Shown: one piece after another, positions 20,301-27,449 of the stretch
Layout: each line of letters opens with the position of its first letter
Numbering within the stretch: the first letter of the stretch is position 1
Origin: an uncultured Flavobacteriaceae bacterium
Lineage (GTDB): Bacteria; Bacteroidota; Bacteroidia; Flavobacteriales; Flavobacteriaceae
NCBI GenBank assembly: GCA_947494205.1
Contig: CANLUH010000005.1
Location: forward strand, 248,001 to 312,000
Length of the DNA: 64,000 bases
Direction of reading: 5' to 3'
Translations under genes and position numbers: made by a program
The notes under the pieces: model-generated
Seen by the model: the letters and a program-made list of their open reading frames with translations, nothing else
Told to the model about the DNA's origin: nothing
The model's database searches: none

Positions 20301-20528
20301 ACTTAATCCACTAGCAAAAGGAATATCTATATCTAATTGATTTATAGAAATCAAGGTTAAACTATAATATCCAGATTCTCCGTGATAGCCTTTGTTTACT
20401 ATTAAGTTTTTAAAATAAATTTTATGTAATACGTTTTCTAAAGCCTCTTTAATTCCTTCTAATTCTGAAGGAATTTTTTCCAATGGCAATAAGTCTGTTA
20501 AAACGGGATATAATTTGTTTGTTGACAT
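14358..20528 (-). CDS. Giant 2056-residue beta-rich protein of unknown function
   Basis: No family can be assigned with certainty. The N-terminal 230 residues are mixed helix and strand. From about 240 to 1090 the protein is a long run of alternating hydrophobic strands with Gly-rich turns. Examples are PEYEGSVTAKIGKLGMTASAAM, a Gly-Tyr-Arg-Tyr strand near 800, GYFEAGGGLEVKVWIISASV near 1016-1035, and CARVKIGFIKVTKHVKVEI. This resembles the uncharacterised DUF6603 type of giant bacterial protein, recalled from pattern and not searched. The C-terminal 900 residues hold separate domains with conserved Trp and Pro, including an Ig-like stretch near YRVTFTVSDLVDND and FRFGFKTAGPVGHYHN-like residues. 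No signal peptide or transmembrane helix. The gene lies 45 bases after the 1206-residue gene and 9 before the next, so it should be cotranslated with them. Confidence 0.75.
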   Translation of the reverse strand: MSTNKLYPVLTDLLPLEKIPSELEGIKEALENVLHKIYFKNLIVNKGYHGESGYYSLTLISINQLDIDIPFASGLSLVINPSEEGISEIPISFQYRWDVLKYFNQFSFENFTNSIGSIFEILIELAGISKEDLLNEVLAVFYEQSNALELFVNQINNDYSIAIQIQNDLSEIDQLPKIINSIERLDINLYKHIFDTFLSTDSFTDSFERLKSLLEKWYGNLKSTDISEILKLKFNISIPKVSLGLLFPRNWLIPVDENLNQLQEPAKSGLIFNVGALEYSTSNGFQFINESNFSFTKSEIGNTGLIAEFEGLKLDLSNTSNIPEAIADGRPEDFKGVYIDYAAITLPKKWFKNNDTANTARISGYNLLVGTGGLSGKIALEVLLPAGTITDYYQNKFSIQYPVSANRTNPETNTLETATLNNHDELVTHYNLDKRINFLYPFSIVDSNSSETLTFKDPIAYNAYLAKAAITPTTPRIGFTIGGFELGITAFDITFKQGSIVESNIKGLMKIPGLKDSNNNPAEVIVTGHLDDEGHFSLTLAEEDGIVLKIPEVADVTLYSLTYARKEDRGYLDVTADLMFTNGVVKNVLCNKTQKIPLPTMRFYANPAGFEIVGGSIAVPESFSLCLGPVDISVANINQGSHQRMHNDVMRKYKYWGFDGAININPLGIDVRGDGLKFYHTIDDEYTDKDGVLKTRPHDAYMHIRALGVDLIIPGNASPKEAAVIIKGYLSLPEPGKSPEYEGSVTAKIGKLGMTASAAMRLAPKHPAFIIDANVDLKTGIPIAATGLELTSFRGLFGYRYVAEKEAVGLTSGNTEDTWYDYYVYPKRGVNYKKFNTPDKTGKYKNPISIGAGATINTKGVNVVSTRVMLLLSIPSLFVIDGRASIISKKWGLDDSGEPPFFAFLAIGDQSIELGVGADFKIPQKTGKLISVQASVEAAFFFRNPSAWYLNVGRKDQPNEGKVLDILTAQTYLELSAKGIQLGARAEFIFNKKFGPAKIKAWLFVEVGGKLSFERPQIGGYFEAGGGLEVKVWIISASVSFNAILAVEAPKPFLIRAEVRVCARVKIGFIKVTKHVKVEIKWEFNKQVDKTPVLPYPAKNEALALEQIQGIHMLTGEPFNLVNLTDKANTKGDSSLFNDAIIPLDTYIDIKFLKALSVTRSSDPENKLNAHLNTWSITDEVNNLIGGVSNPPTDNLELIPPDKTVKGGHTVRQVTHKYHINGISLQAWNGTAWVDYNPYEAVTAKSTSTQDVSNYKIGHWQKTRKAYDQIRLLASNPFTYTEQGEDGWYVPEELGITPSTLFCEGQHKALHTVNWKNRRKGERYHVPFSNPDYFFNIGLLYFQILGTGLLKDEDFLQPEFGEVASEYSNFDFPQSLRIPNTNGIALKFPNAIQEVKLKLSSTARGVNIRLYKAVFKETNGTSVVSYELIPGGDLYKLSSELYQEFVFSSEDYAIDRIEIDPETENEAEIDRIREEIAILLESALGSFSLNPRAALNEEDQDRYDLLVSELQEAKSIGCDMSIPPPRGIGAMQIKGNQNEGTFIVGEDAFGNDGIPLPPMENGPAKCFTLLHEVQWLTVQDWSYNEEIPGQDAISSDFMASVEAVTQVATPIWRPDTSYRVTFTVSDLVDNDKIHSFPYRFGFKTAGPVGHYHNAPNVNYGGKRDSDGQLIAPDTYALTNLSNYIDYQRSYPNANGSLLNAKPLFYGTEDGNNEIKLFFNKPYLNHMMENWGTFGAFPELSGRMQVVIKDPVEDVTLNNPPLPDENTTEIPTGLESWDPDAHPQLASYVQKLQNMVDGTNSDDNLGSCHIELGDVIIPKSFNTTVKINNLKPQKLYTAIVNSHYENNIVQVHDFNFQTSRYKNFKEQVESYLLKDLENNITGRAVYTLSLDATTAQINEAYTLVDSGINTNASAKEIDPFDRAVEGLLGIKPMDPPATTEFNMLNNAEGIIVGILIRNPEPFNNPNIPRDIIMGTTDSNLKTISVLDNNEADNIKFKVLHSKDYAQCLIMKQEIKEDIPLVQISNYQRSIVFRYLKWDGNSYTNQTEVKIENLRINN

Positions 20529-20573
20529 TTGATACTATATATTTTGTTACAAATCGATGAATAAATACTTGAA

Positions 20574-23500
20574 TTACTTAACATCATCATTTGCAGGGTT
20601 TTTATTTGTTGAATTTGAAATAAGCATTTCTCCAATTTTACTAGAGTTAGTAATTTCTGAAATCGAGGGAAGGTCAAATATTGATAAAATATCATTTGTG
20701 AAATCAAAATAAGAATCTGTTAATGCAAGTATAAACTCACCGTTCTTGATTAAATCGGTTCTATTATAAATACCTAATTCTCCACTAAACCCAAGTCGGG
20801 CTTTTGTTCCTCCTAAAGCTATACCTGCGCTACCACTTAACGAAGTTGTGAGATTTCCCTCTAAATAGAAATTAAGGTTTGATTTTTGTATTAAATACAA
20901 TACAACTGTTTCCATAATAGAATATATTTCATCTAGATAAGGAGAAATTGTTTTAGTTACTCCATCGGCACTTTTTGCTATTGTAGAGAGTATACCTTCT
21001 TTGTCCATCATTTTAATAAAATCACCAATAATATTTATATAAGGTTTAAGCTTATGTACAGGAAAACTGAATTCTTCATTAGCATACATATTTTCAAGTT
21101 TTTCTAGCGCATTGTTATAAATGGTATTTAATACGCCAGGTGTGAGACTTTCTTCTAGAGTAATTGAAGCAATTTCTGAAGTCGTTTGTTTAATAAGTTT
21201 AGATACTTCGAGTTCTACTTTTTCATATTTTATAAGGTCTTCTCCTGTAAATTGTATTTTTGAAACTACAAACCTTAAGTATTCGTATATAAATTTTGTA
21301 GTTTGAATAACTTCTTTCATTTCAAAATTTGCTTCTAAATCTACGGCTGCTGAAAATGAGATAAGACTTGCAAGAAACTCTTTAATGCTATTCGAGTTCT
21401 GAAAATTTAAAAAGCCCGAATAGTGTTTTCTAAATGAAATACCCGTGCTTGTTCTCATTTTAGAGGCACCTTTACTATTACGGTTTGTAATCCCGTTTCC
21501 TATGAGTATTTTTTTTCGTAAAGTCATTTTATTGAAAAGTTCCATGAATGCTGAAACATTTGTGAAAAAACCAGTTGATTCATCGTTGTTCTCGAGTAAA
21601 GCAATTACATATTCTTTTAGAGTTGCAAATTCTAGCCAAAAACTAGCTTCAGCTCCTGCTATTAATGGGTCATCTAAACTACCCAAGGTTAATTTAAGCC
21701 CTACTGTTTTAGTTATATTATTATTAGGGTCGAAAACACCATATATAGCATTTGCTACAGGATAATGATTTAAAAAACTATGCTGATCTGGGGTTGTTTT
21801 TCTATTATATTCAAAATTATGTGATAAAGCGATTCCAGTATGAAGATTTAACGCAGGGATAAGAGGGATAATATTATCTAATACGCCAGTTATAAATCGG
21901 GTGATAAATTTTCCAAATCGTATATTTAGAGATAGCCCTGCTTCTACATAGATTCTCCCTTCTAAGGATACCTTACTTGGCATTCTAAAGCCCTCTTCAT
22001 ACACATTTGGTAAGTTTTTAAATTCTGCTTTATAGGTAAACTTTTCTCCGTACTTTATAAAAGTTTCTCCACTTGCTGTAAAATTTAAATTTTTTAATAG
22101 TGAAAATAACCCACTAGTTTTAAGGTTTTTATCTTTCTTTCCTTTTTCATTAGAAAATGTTTGATTTTCATTTCCACCAAATTCAACAGAAGATTCTGCA
22201 TAAGCTCTGCCTTGTACAAAAACACCTACTTCCCAATGTACTAGATATTCTTCTGGGTCTATACTAGCCGATAAAAAATAATCCATTACAGCAAATAATC
22301 CGTTTTTTGCTACTATGCTTAAAGGGATATTACCCATTAAAGCTACCATCATAGCAATGAGTGCGGGATTATCTTTAGATATATTAAATTCGTATTGACT
22401 TCTTGATTCAAAAGTAATACCTAGTTCCGCTGCAGCATGATTAACAAGTTCATATCTTGTTTTCCTTTTTCCTTTTTTTGTTGATCCTGCACCTACTTTG
22501 CTTGCACCACTTTTCTTTTTTGAGCCTATACTAAGTTCTGGACCATAGCCTGCTTCAAACCTGCCGCTAAGAATAGATTTTTCAAATAGAGATATTGTTA
22601 TCTGGTCTTCTGGTGTTACTTTTCTCCATATATATGCTGTTTCAGATAATTCTATTCCAGGAGAAATTGTTCCAAAAATAGGTGCTGTTATTGCAAAACC
22701 TGCATCTAATTGTATTCCAAAACCTCTATCCCAGTTTAAATTCATGGTAGCGATAAGCCAATCGTACATTTTAGTAAAATACTCTCTTGCTTCTCTATAA
22801 GTTTCCATTACTTTTCGTGTAATATGATCCCCTATACCCAAAGTTGTTTCTACAGTAGTTATATATATATCAAAGGCTTCATCTGTTATCCAATCAAAAA
22901 AAGAATCTCCTTCTGGTTTTTCTTCAGTAATAGAGTTTGGTACAGTTACTTTTTTATACATTCTATTAACCTTAGGTTGTACGTTTAGAGCATAATAAAG
23001 ACCTTCTACATAGGTTCTAGAAGGAAGCCATAATTTTTTGCCTGCTATATTTTCTATAGGTGCTTTAAAGTTGTATGAGATACCATTTACATCGTGTTTT
23101 TCATTGATAAATTGCCAATCATACTCTGGGTCTTTCTCTTGTAGTTTTTCAAGAAAAAGTTGGTAATTAAGATTGTAGCCTTCATTATCATAGATGTTTA
23201 AATCATCTATATCTTGATCAGTATATCGCTTGTATTGAGATAAAAGCTTAATGTTATGAATATTTTGGTCTTCATCGCTATTAACATATAATAACAGATT
23301 TACTATAAATTTTAATCTGGTATCTTTTTCTAAATCCCTTTTTGGAAATGTGTGTATTATATTTTCTGGATTAGAAATATCATTTCTAGGGTCGTCAGGA
23401 TTTTCTGGAACTGGGTTTTTAAGTATATGGTATTCTTCTCCATAATATTTGTTGTAGATAATAGAAACTAAACTTTCATCTGGTTGTACCGTTATTAATT

Positions 23501-24194
23501 CAGCTCCAGGTTCTGGTGCTTCAGTTATATTAGGGAATTCTAGTTGGTTATTTTTAACAAAAAACCTGTTTTTTTTGTTAAGATTTGGGTTTTCTAGGTT
23601 AATACTAACTGAATCATGAAAAGTAACGATTCCATAATCACTGTGATTTGATGACGTATAAGTAAGTGTTTGTTTAGGTTGTATTTTTGGACCTAATTTT
23701 GAGTTTTGATTGGGTTGAACATAGGTTTGAATAGGTGTATTAGTATTATTAATAGCTATTATGTTATTGGAGGTACTATTATTAAAAGTTTTTCCGGTTT
23801 CCGTGTCGTAAATTATATCTCTTGCTAATTGACGGTCTAATACTTTTAAGGTTTCACTATCTAAATCTCCAGTTACTGGAAGATTAGCAACTGTTTGAAT
23901 ACCTTTTATAGCATTAATTGTGGATTGGTCAAAAACGCCACTTATTGAAGTGTTTAGAAGTATTCCATTACTTTCTGTAAAAGTATTAATTGCCGTTTGT
24001 AATAATTTAACGTGATTACCAGTATCCCCTTCTTCTAAAAAATCGGCTCCTTGACTTTGATTTACTAAGTTGTTAAAGAAAGGTGAGTTTTTAAAATGAT
24101 TAGAAAATAATACATTTCCACCATTGGAAGTGTAAGAGCTTCTTGCTTCATCTGGAATATTTTTGATTGCATTTTTTGATATATATATAGCCAT
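20574..24194 (-). CDS. 1206-residue protein with peptidoglycan-binding and LysM-like N-terminus and beta-rich body
   Basis: Residues about 52-112 match a PG_binding_1 domain: EEGDTGNHVKLLQTAIN, then SGVFDQSTINAIKGIQ and LPVTGDLDSETLKVL. Residues about 231-265 read like a LysM repeat (ELITVQPDESLVSIIYNKYY). A Tyr- and Lys-rich middle region follows. The body (about 495-860) has long hydrophobic strands similar in style to the 2056-residue neighbour (GIQLDAGFAITAPIFGTISPG; GLSLNIRFGKFITRFITG) and a Lys/Gly/Ser-rich loop near 570. The C-terminus is more helical. Despite its wall-binding modules it has no signal peptide, unlike ordinary wall enzymes; LysM modules without export signals do occur in phage and contractile-injection baseplates. 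It starts 4 bases after the 705-residue gene. Confidence 0.8.
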   Translation of the reverse strand: MAIYISKNAIKNIPDEARSSYTSNGGNVLFSNHFKNSPFFNNLVNQSQGADFLEEGDTGNHVKLLQTAINTFTESNGILLNTSISGVFDQSTINAIKGIQTVANLPVTGDLDSETLKVLDRQLARDIIYDTETGKTFNNSTSNNIIAINNTNTPIQTYVQPNQNSKLGPKIQPKQTLTYTSSNHSDYGIVTFHDSVSINLENPNLNKKNRFFVKNNQLEFPNITEAPEPGAELITVQPDESLVSIIYNKYYGEEYHILKNPVPENPDDPRNDISNPENIIHTFPKRDLEKDTRLKFIVNLLLYVNSDEDQNIHNIKLLSQYKRYTDQDIDDLNIYDNEGYNLNYQLFLEKLQEKDPEYDWQFINEKHDVNGISYNFKAPIENIAGKKLWLPSRTYVEGLYYALNVQPKVNRMYKKVTVPNSITEEKPEGDSFFDWITDEAFDIYITTVETTLGIGDHITRKVMETYREAREYFTKMYDWLIATMNLNWDRGFGIQLDAGFAITAPIFGTISPGIELSETAYIWRKVTPEDQITISLFEKSILSGRFEAGYGPELSIGSKKKSGASKVGAGSTKKGKRKTRYELVNHAAAELGITFESRSQYEFNISKDNPALIAMMVALMGNIPLSIVAKNGLFAVMDYFLSASIDPEEYLVHWEVGVFVQGRAYAESSVEFGGNENQTFSNEKGKKDKNLKTSGLFSLLKNLNFTASGETFIKYGEKFTYKAEFKNLPNVYEEGFRMPSKVSLEGRIYVEAGLSLNIRFGKFITRFITGVLDNIIPLIPALNLHTGIALSHNFEYNRKTTPDQHSFLNHYPVANAIYGVFDPNNNITKTVGLKLTLGSLDDPLIAGAEASFWLEFATLKEYVIALLENNDESTGFFTNVSAFMELFNKMTLRKKILIGNGITNRNSKGASKMRTSTGISFRKHYSGFLNFQNSNSIKEFLASLISFSAAVDLEANFEMKEVIQTTKFIYEYLRFVVSKIQFTGEDLIKYEKVELEVSKLIKQTTSEIASITLEESLTPGVLNTIYNNALEKLENMYANEEFSFPVHKLKPYINIIGDFIKMMDKEGILSTIAKSADGVTKTISPYLDEIYSIMETVVLYLIQKSNLNFYLEGNLTTSLSGSAGIALGGTKARLGFSGELGIYNRTDLIKNGEFILALTDSYFDFTNDILSIFDLPSISEITNSSKIGEMLISNSTNKNPANDDVK

Positions 24195-24198
24195 TTGA

Positions 24199-26316
24199 TT
24201 ATGCTTTATTAATTAGTACATTGATAGAAAAGCTATCATTTTCATCTTCAATATTTGTAGTGTCAACTCCTAAAGAACCATCAAGTTCACTAATTGCAAT
24301 AGTTTTCATACCTAACTTGTATTCACCTATAATTGCTTGTCCATTTACATAGTGGTCTTCGTATTTTAGGTATAAAAAGCTTCTATAATTATTGTTAGTA
24401 CTTATTTGTAATAGTTGTTGGTACTCTGCAATTGTTATTGTAATACAATCAAACGTTCTAGGGTCTATTGAAATATTACCTTTTTTAATAGGACTAGAGT
24501 TTAGATAGTATAAATAGTCTCTGTCTTCTAAAGTCTCTCCCTTAGCAAATTGAAGATTCACCATTTTTAATTTTATATCGGTAGATTGCATTCTGTAAGG
24601 TAAAGCTGTAAGAAAACCAAGACTTTTTTCATTTGAGTTATATTCATATTCATCTAAACGAACAGAGTTATCATACTTTCCGGTGCTTAATAGATCATAT
24701 GGATAATTTAAATTATCGTTACCTGCATTATGATCTGACTTGTCTTTGAATGCAAAAAAAGTAATATGATATTTGTCTTTTGCAATTCCAATCTTTGGGA
24801 GGTATATGTCTTGGCTATCATCTAAACCATTAGATTTATCAATAAGAGGGCTATTCATAGAAGAATAGAGGTATGTTTTAAAGTCCCCATCTGTAACATC
24901 ATCATCCCCTAATAACAGTTTCATGTCTAGAGGGAATAAAGAGTCTAGATTTTTAGTTCTTAGTGTATTGTTAGCTTTAGAGTCTTGGATGTTACTATAT
25001 TTGAAAATAAAGTAGTTTGATCCTAATTTACCATTTTCATTTACCCAATTAGAGAGTGTAATCGTTTCAGAATATTTAGTTTTAAAAGTATCGTTTTCAA
25101 AATCATTTAATCTTACAAAAGATGATTTAGGTTTGTCTTCTGTAATAAATTCATGCGTAAATGAATTTAAATAATACCTATTAGCATTGTAACTTATTTC
25201 TTTAAGTGGTAATTCTAAAATAATTTTTGATAATGATTTTTCTTGAGGGAGTTCTTTTTGTGAAAGCCTTAATAATGGCCAGCCATCATCATTATAATCT
25301 ATGGGTTCTATTATTAATTCTTCAGATCCCTCTTGTTCAAAACTTAAACGTAATTGATTTCCGAAATTTCTATAATAGTTATATGAATAGTTTTGGTCAT
25401 TTCTTATGTCTATATATATAATCTCTTTATTATAGAAAAGATTAGTAGCTTCTGCAGCAGTAATTTTAACTCCTTCTACATCGCTTGAAGTTGTGTATAT
25501 AGAAACCTTTGTATTGTTTGCATTAGCGCAACCATAAAAGGCAGATGGATCTATATATGTTAAAATAGCTTCTTTGTCATGTGCAAATGAAAATTCGTCA
25601 GCCAAATTAGGTAGCGCAGGAGGTATCGTTACAGGAGGTGTAACTTCAATAATTTGGTCACTTGTTCTAATATCTCCTAATGTTGGCTCATACCCTACAC
25701 GATCATGTATTATTTGAAATCCAGCAAAGGTGTTTCCGCCTATGAATTTCCCTATATGACATCCTGCTTTTACAATAGGGAGTTGAATATCATCTTCTTC
25801 AAATATTGTGGTTTCTAAATACTCATTATCTGTTTTAAAACTTTCTGAACCAATGATACTATAATGATAGCCCAAACTATTATAAGTCGGGTAGACATCT
25901 GTAACTTCATTTTCTATATTAATTTGATTTTGTAAATCGTGTAATATTTTAAGTATATTATTCGTTTTCCAACTACTATTGGATTGTTTAATCACGCCAT
26001 CTTCATTAAATAAAGAATTCTTATCTATTCCTCTATAAACAAAAAATTTAATAGTTGGAAAATTGAAGTTTGGATTACTTATTGGTAGTAGAATTATATT
26101 TACTAAATTTTCATTACCAATTCCCGAGCATTGTTGAACAAACGGTATACTGTCTGTTACTGCTATAGCTGAAGCATTAGGTTTTACAGTAAATAAATTA
26201 TTTACTCTATAACTTTCAAGAGATAAAGGAGCATTTATTAAAGGGCCAAAAGCTTGCTCAGCCAACTGAGGGGTTGATTGAGCATTTTGCTCAGTAAAAA
26301 AGAAAAAGTCTGCCAT
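24199..26316 (-). CDS. 705-residue first gene of the giant operon, unknown function
   Basis: Not recognised. The protein begins MADFFFFTEQNAQSTPQLAE, is soluble in character and has neither signal peptide nor transmembrane helix. Predicted strands alternate with polar loops. A segment near 80-100 (FPTIKFFVYRGIDKNSLF) and one near 300-320 (EIIYIDIRNDQNYSYNYYRN) stand out as regular, possibly conserved cores. A Pro-rich linker (VTPPVTIPPALPNL) near 225-240 suggests two domains. There are few Cys. As the promoter-proximal gene, only 4 bases from the peptidoglycan-binding gene, it is probably an early or abundant part of the same assembly. I see no enzyme motif. Confidence 0.7.
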   Translation of the reverse strand: MADFFFFTEQNAQSTPQLAEQAFGPLINAPLSLESYRVNNLFTVKPNASAIAVTDSIPFVQQCSGIGNENLVNIILLPISNPNFNFPTIKFFVYRGIDKNSLFNEDGVIKQSNSSWKTNNILKILHDLQNQINIENEVTDVYPTYNSLGYHYSIIGSESFKTDNEYLETTIFEEDDIQLPIVKAGCHIGKFIGGNTFAGFQIIHDRVGYEPTLGDIRTSDQIIEVTPPVTIPPALPNLADEFSFAHDKEAILTYIDPSAFYGCANANNTKVSIYTTSSDVEGVKITAAEATNLFYNKEIIYIDIRNDQNYSYNYYRNFGNQLRLSFEQEGSEELIIEPIDYNDDGWPLLRLSQKELPQEKSLSKIILELPLKEISYNANRYYLNSFTHEFITEDKPKSSFVRLNDFENDTFKTKYSETITLSNWVNENGKLGSNYFIFKYSNIQDSKANNTLRTKNLDSLFPLDMKLLLGDDDVTDGDFKTYLYSSMNSPLIDKSNGLDDSQDIYLPKIGIAKDKYHITFFAFKDKSDHNAGNDNLNYPYDLLSTGKYDNSVRLDEYEYNSNEKSLGFLTALPYRMQSTDIKLKMVNLQFAKGETLEDRDYLYYLNSSPIKKGNISIDPRTFDCITITIAEYQQLLQISTNNNYRSFLYLKYEDHYVNGQAIIGEYKLGMKTIAISELDGSLGVDTTNIEDENDSFSINVLINKA

Positions 26317-26902
26317 AAAAGCGTAAGTTTTATATTGTTATTATATTTTCTTTTCAAAATAAGAGTACATGAAATTTTACATGTTCCCATGTTCATATTT
26401 TGATAAAAAATCAAGTAAAAGTTTTTAGAAAATTTGTTAACTATTATAAAACTTAAAAACAAGGGTGAGCTGGTGCGTTATAGAAATATATAGCCATAGG
26501 TATTCTATAGCAGTATGTTTCCATTTACATCTATACAAAGTAATGTGGTTTTACATTACTACGTATTATAGTCCTTAATTTGTTTTTAAAGTATTGCGTG
26601 AGTATCTTATAAAAGATACATTTGGTTTGGTTAGAGTGGTAATTTGGTTAACGCAATTTTTTTAATAGAAAGCAATTAATGATCATAGCAATTCATTGAT
26701 TTCACATCTAAGCTACAAAAAAAATGAATACAAAAAATAGGTAAATTGTTAAATTATAGTACATAATTGTCTTTATGTACCCATTCGCACTATAAATTAT
26801 TATTTGATGAAAAAAAATAATCTATTTGAATAAAATAATCTTTTTTTAAAAGTTCTTCGTTAATTTTAGAGCCTATTAATTGTACAAAACAATTTCATTA
26901 TT
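26317..26902. promoter_or_regulatory. 586-base divergent intergenic region between the giant operon and the DinB-like gene
   Basis: No gene is supported here; the only long frame is an overlap of the operon's first gene. Close to the operon start, nested repeats occur. The arms TCAAAATA (26354-26361) and TATTTTGA (26396-26403) enclose ACATG (26367-26371) / CATGT (26380-26384) and a direct repeat CATGTTC (26380-26386 and 26388-26394). These lie 38 to 87 bases upstream of the first ATG and are a plausible regulator site or 5'-UTR structure. The rest is very AT-rich. I could not find a clean TAnnTTTG promoter for the operon, so the transcription start is unassigned. Confidence 0.45.
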
Positions 26903-27442
26903 ATGACCAACGAAGCTCTTGAAAAGTTAAAATACCCAATAGGTAAATTTGAATGCCCTAAAGATATTAAAGAAACACATATTGAAGAATGGATTAATGT
27001 ATTAGAAACCTTACCTAATCGTCTGGAAGTATTGGTAAATGGTTTAAATGACGAACAACTAAATACTCCATATAGATTGGGAGGTTGGACAATTAGAGAA
27101 GTAATACATCACATCTCAGATAGTCATCATCACAGTTATATTCGTTTTAAATGGGCTATGACAGAAGATAATCCATTAATTAAAGCATATAATGAAAATG
27201 ACTGGGCTACTCAGCATGATTATAATGCGCCAATAGCCCAGTCTTTATTACACATAAAAGCAGTACATGCTAAATTAGTTTACTATTTGAAAGGGCTAAG
27301 TTCTAAAGATTTGGAACGTGCTTTTATTCACCCAGAAACTAATAATACTGTTGTTTTAAAAGAAAATGTAGGTATTTATGCATGGCATAGTAATCATCAT
27401 TATGCACACATAGAAACAGTAATTAAGCAAAAGGGCTGGTAG
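26903..27442 (+). CDS. DinB/YfiT-family putative metal-dependent hydrolase or thiol transferase
   Basis: The 179-residue protein has the four-helix DinB fold pattern with the YfiT-type His triad. The first His comes from GGWTIREVIHHISDSHHH (His69/70). The others come from the C-terminal helix YAWHSNHHYAHI (His162, His165/166, His169). YfiT relatives bind Ni or Zn and act as bacillithiol transferases or metal-dependent hydrolases in Gram-positive bacteria; in flavobacteria the substrate is unknown. The conserved start EKLKYPIGKF is typical of the group. No signal peptide, so cytoplasmic. It is transcribed divergently from the giant operon and ends 7 bases before the convergent lysozyme gene, without an obvious terminator between. 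Family assignment is firm; function is not. Confidence 0.85.
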   Translation: MTNEALEKLKYPIGKFECPKDIKETHIEEWINVLETLPNRLEVLVNGLNDEQLNTPYRLGGWTIREVIHHISDSHHHSYIRFKWAMTEDNPLIKAYNENDWATQHDYNAPIAQSLLHIKAVHAKLVYYLKGLSSKDLERAFIHPETNNTVVLKENVGIYAWHSNHHYAHIETVIKQKGW

Positions 27443-27449
27443 TATTTTA

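Noticed and set aside
3886-26316. Complete prophage or contractile injection system
   Set aside because: No sheath, tube, baseplate spike, AAA ATPase, capsid, terminase, portal or integrase gene was found in or beside the cluster.
26238-26462. 74-residue minus-strand frame at the operon start
   Set aside because: Overlaps the first 79 bases of the 705-residue gene in another frame and has no coding character.
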